A stretch of DNA of 9,038 bases. Source: Gammaproteobacteria bacterium. GTDB taxonomy: Bacteria; Pseudomonadota; Gammaproteobacteria; Eutrophobiales; Eutrophobiaceae. The notes under the pieces were generated by a model that had not been told where the DNA came from, did not search any database, and saw nothing but the letters and a program-made list of their open reading frames with translations. Below, piece after piece: positions 7,167-9,038 of the stretch. The first letter of the stretch is position 1; each line of letters starts with the position of its first letter. The stretch is from positions 1 to 9,038 of the forward strand of contig JABHFC010000326.1 of assembly GCA_018676275.1 (NCBI GenBank), given 5' to 3'. A program made the translations under genes and the position numbers.

Positions 7167-8363
7167 ATGAACGAAAAAGCAAAGAAGCCCGTTGCTCCCT
7201 ACATGGCAATTGGTCTGTCTACCGTCATCACGGGTATCTCCAATCGCAAACACATTCGACATAACCTGGAGAATATTGAAGAGGCGATACATGCGTCTAT
7301 CTCCATGACCAATATTAATATGCCGGTAAAAGTAATAGCGTTGGCAGAAGGTGCCTTAACCGGTTTTACCGATGAGATATTTGATTTACCACATACCCTT
7401 GCTGCAAAAGAATTGTTTATTGACATTCCGGGAGAGGAAACCGAATGGCTTGGGCGTTTGGCCAAACTTTACAAGACTTACATTATCGTACAGTGCAAGG
7501 CACGTTGGCCTGAGGTTATGGATAATCGCTTTTTTAATACCCTATTTGTTATCGATCCGAATGGCGAAGTGATTCACAAGGCTGCCAAGAATCATATCTG
7601 GTGTCGGGAACGCTCATGTATGCCTCATGACATTTATGATCGCTGGGTTGAATTGTTTGGTGATGATATTGATGCTTTTTATCCGGTTCTAAAAACCAAA
7701 GACATTGGTAATATCGGTACGATTTGTTGCAGTGATGGAGAATATCCCGAGGCAGTTCGTGCCTTGGCTTTTAATGGTGCTGAAGTTGTTTATCGCCCCA
7801 GCGAGGCAATGCCGATGACTGGTTCCGGTTATCCCGGTGGTGGTTCCTGGATGGTGCAGAACAGGGGGCATGCGGAATTTAATTCTGTGTACATGCTTTG
7901 CCCTAATGCAGGGCCTGTGTATTTATCTCCCAGTGCAAAACATCCGGTCGACATTGCTGGTGGTAATGCTCACATCGTTGATTATCGTGGCGAGATTATG
8001 TCCTATAGTGCGTCTACCTATAACACCATGGTCTGCGCGACTATCGATATTGAAGCATTAAGACAATTCAGGTTAATGAATCTGAATAGCAATTGGTTAA
8101 AGGATTTACGTACAGAACTGTTTAAAAAAATGTACGACAAACCCATTCATCCAAAAAATCTATGGATGGAGCAGGATCCCCTGCATCATGAAGAAGTCGA
8201 TAAAGTATATCGCCAGAATATCCAGACACTTGTCGATCGTGGTACCTGGACTAAACCTTTTTATGAACATGAAGGTTGTCATTATCAACCCGGTGGTGAG
8301 GAAGAACCTTCATGGGAAGAGCTGAAAGAAATGTGGGCTCCCTGGGATAAAGACGAGAAGTAG
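7167..8363 (+). CDS. Nitrilase-superfamily amidase, aliphatic amidase/formamidase-like, with long C-terminal region
   Basis: A 398-residue carbon-nitrogen hydrolase expected to release ammonia from an amide. The catalytic triad is visible: E61 in LAEGALTGF, K141 in HKAAKNHIW and C188 in ICCSDGEYPE. The DGEYPE after the cysteine resembles the DGNYPE of aliphatic amidase AmiE, closer than the usual CYDxxFPE of other branches. The Trp shortly after the catalytic Lys also recalls AmiE/AmiF. The core ends around residue 300. The rest (301-398) is a polar, Trp- and acid-rich tail that makes the protein longer than AmiE (~346) and most relatives (~280-310). The start at 7167 has AAGAGA at 7153-7158. 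The gene is 67 bases after the M20 gene and is probably in the same operon. It could act on a guanidino amide such as 4-guanidinobutyramide, but formamide, carbamoyl-amine or other amides cannot be excluded. Confidence 0.88.
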   Translation: MNEKAKKPVAPYMAIGLSTVITGISNRKHIRHNLENIEEAIHASISMTNINMPVKVIALAEGALTGFTDEIFDLPHTLAAKELFIDIPGEETEWLGRLAKLYKTYIIVQCKARWPEVMDNRFFNTLFVIDPNGEVIHKAAKNHIWCRERSCMPHDIYDRWVELFGDDIDAFYPVLKTKDIGNIGTICCSDGEYPEAVRALAFNGAEVVYRPSEAMPMTGSGYPGGGSWMVQNRGHAEFNSVYMLCPNAGPVYLSPSAKHPVDIAGGNAHIVDYRGEIMSYSASTYNTMVCATIDIEALRQFRLMNLNSNWLKDLRTELFKKMYDKPIHPKNLWMEQDPLHHEEVDKVYRQNIQTLVDRGTWTKPFYEHEGCHYQPGGEEEPSWEELKEMWAPWDKDEK

Positions 8364-8387
8364 TAATCCTGGGAGATTTCTGTAGGA

Positions 8388-8413
8388 GGGAATGATGATT
8401 CTCAGTCATTCCC
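8388..8413 (+). terminator. Hairpin after the amidase gene, possible operon end
   Basis: GGGAATGA (8388-8395) pairs perfectly with TCATTCCC (8406-8413). The loop can extend the stem by TGA/TCA with one bulged G. It begins 25 bases after the amidase stop. No T-tract follows directly. A weaker second stem (TTAG 8424-8427 with CTAA 8434-8437) is followed shortly by TTTTT at 8447-8451. Together they may end or attenuate the operon transcript; the lack of a T-run at the main hairpin keeps confidence low. Confidence 0.35.
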
Positions 8414-8502
8414 AGTCAAGCTATTAGACTCTGCTAAGCAAGCTAGTTTTTATTACCAGTGCTATTATTTTTTCTCACTAATTTGGTCTGGATGATGAAA
8501 AT

Positions 8503-9038
8503 ATGAGCACCAAAACGAAAATTGCAGTACTGGGCGGTACCGGTAATCTTGGTCATGCGCTGGCATGGCGTTGGGCACGAGCAGGTTATGATGTCACCAT
8601 TGGCTCCCGAACAAAGGAAGGCGCACAGGTTGCTGCCGACGATTTAAACAAACGTCTCGGTCGAGACGTGGTTAAAGCCGCTGATAACCCATCAGCAACT
8701 GAATCCGCAGAAGTAGTCGTCCTCACTGTTCCTTTTGCAGCTCATTCTGCTGTGCTCGAGAGTATTTTACCGAATTTATCCGGTCAGGTACTGATAGATA
8801 CGACAGTGCCTTTGCGTCCACCCAGAGTAGCTGTAGCCCAGTTACCGGAAGAAGGCAGCGCAGCCGAGATCACTCAAAAAATAGTCGGGGATAAAGCACA
8901 GGTAGTTGCTGCTTTTCATAATGCAGCGGCGGCCTTGCTGGAAGGAGATGACGACATTGATTGTGATATTTTAGTGACTGCCGACGATATCGCTACACGT
9001 AGAGCGATTAAGAAACTGGTGGAAGATACCGGTTGTCG
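8503..9038 (+). CDS. NpdG/Fno-like NAD(P)-binding oxidoreductase, 3'-truncated by the window edge
   Basis: A cytoplasmic Rossmann-fold protein similar to F420H2:NADP+ oxidoreductase (NpdG/Fno), which moves hydride between F420 and NADP. The 178 visible residues start with KIAVLGGTGNLGHALAWRWA, the dinucleotide-binding loop, followed by VTIGSRT (31-37), where the Ser-Arg would favour NADP(H). Further family features are VVVLTVPFAAH (71-81), GQVLIDTTVPL (94-104), and the EGSAAEITQK and VVAAFHNAAAALLEG segments (117-126, 134-148), which closely follow the NpdG pattern. Family length is about 210-230, so roughly 40 residues are missing. ATG 8503 is the first in-frame start after the stop at 8479-8481; only a weak GGA (8490-8492) precedes it. 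The 139-base gap with hairpins suggests a separate transcript from the amidase. Some relatives use other acceptors, so F420 use is a hypothesis. Confidence 0.85.
   Translation, partial: MSTKTKIAVLGGTGNLGHALAWRWARAGYDVTIGSRTKEGAQVAADDLNKRLGRDVVKAADNPSATESAEVVVLTVPFAAHSAVLESILPNLSGQVLIDTTVPLRPPRVAVAQLPEEGSAAEITQKIVGDKAQVVAAFHNAAAALLEGDDDIDCDILVTADDIATRRAIKKLVEDTGC

Noticed and set aside
2271..7871. Several 60-95 codon open frames on the - strand (for example 2271-2507, 2762-2986, 3609-3875, 5159-5446, 7199-7465)
   Set aside because: Each lies entirely opposite a well-supported + strand gene, has no recognisable domain and no promoter or ribosome-binding context; they are shadows of the coding frame.

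Overview
The window reads as an ordinary, moderate-GC bacterial chromosome segment, most likely from a proteobacterium (perhaps a gammaproteobacterium). This is inferred from the regulator type, an AraC protein with the N-terminal domain common in Pseudomonas-like regulators such as OruR, and from overall gene style. It is not proven. All eight credible genes lie on the + strand. I saw no tRNA, rRNA, CRISPR array, insertion sequence or attachment site, and no convincing gene on the - strand. No gene-free stretch exceeds 300 bases; the two largest gaps are 229 bases each.

Layout. Bases 1-600 hold the 3' part of a TetR-family regulator that begins before the window. Bases 830-1846 encode an AraC-family regulator. 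Bases 2076-3245 encode a 12-TM MFS transporter, preceded by a perfect 15-base palindrome. Then follows a tight run of catabolic-looking enzymes: an agmatinase/arginase-superfamily ureohydrolase (3282-4370), a class III PLP aminotransferase (4403-5776), an M20 metallo-amidohydrolase of the ArgE/DapE type (5792-7099) and a long nitrilase-superfamily amidase (7167-8363). After a 139-base gap with hairpins, a gene for an NpdG/Fno-like NAD(P)-binding oxidoreductase (8503 onward) runs off the right end.

How the genes may work together. Gaps of 36, 32, 15 and 67 bases suggest that transporter, ureohydrolase, aminotransferase, M20 enzyme and amidase form one operon. A coherent reading, as inference, is uptake and breakdown of a guanidino compound. 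The amidase and/or M20 enzyme would release a free guanidino acid or amine. The ureohydrolase would split off urea, and the aminotransferase would convert the resulting amine to an aldehyde. The known 4-guanidinobutyramide -> 4-guanidinobutyrate -> GABA -> succinate semialdehyde route uses this same set of enzyme classes. Its first enzyme (arginine 2-monooxygenase), a urease and a semialdehyde dehydrogenase are not in the window. The exact substrate cannot be read from sequence alone.

Most notable non-coding signals: an 11-base motif (TTCAATGATTG) shared by the two large regulator-side gaps, and a 12-base repeat (TTAAATTTGAGT) lying exactly 20 bases before two successive start codons in the operon.
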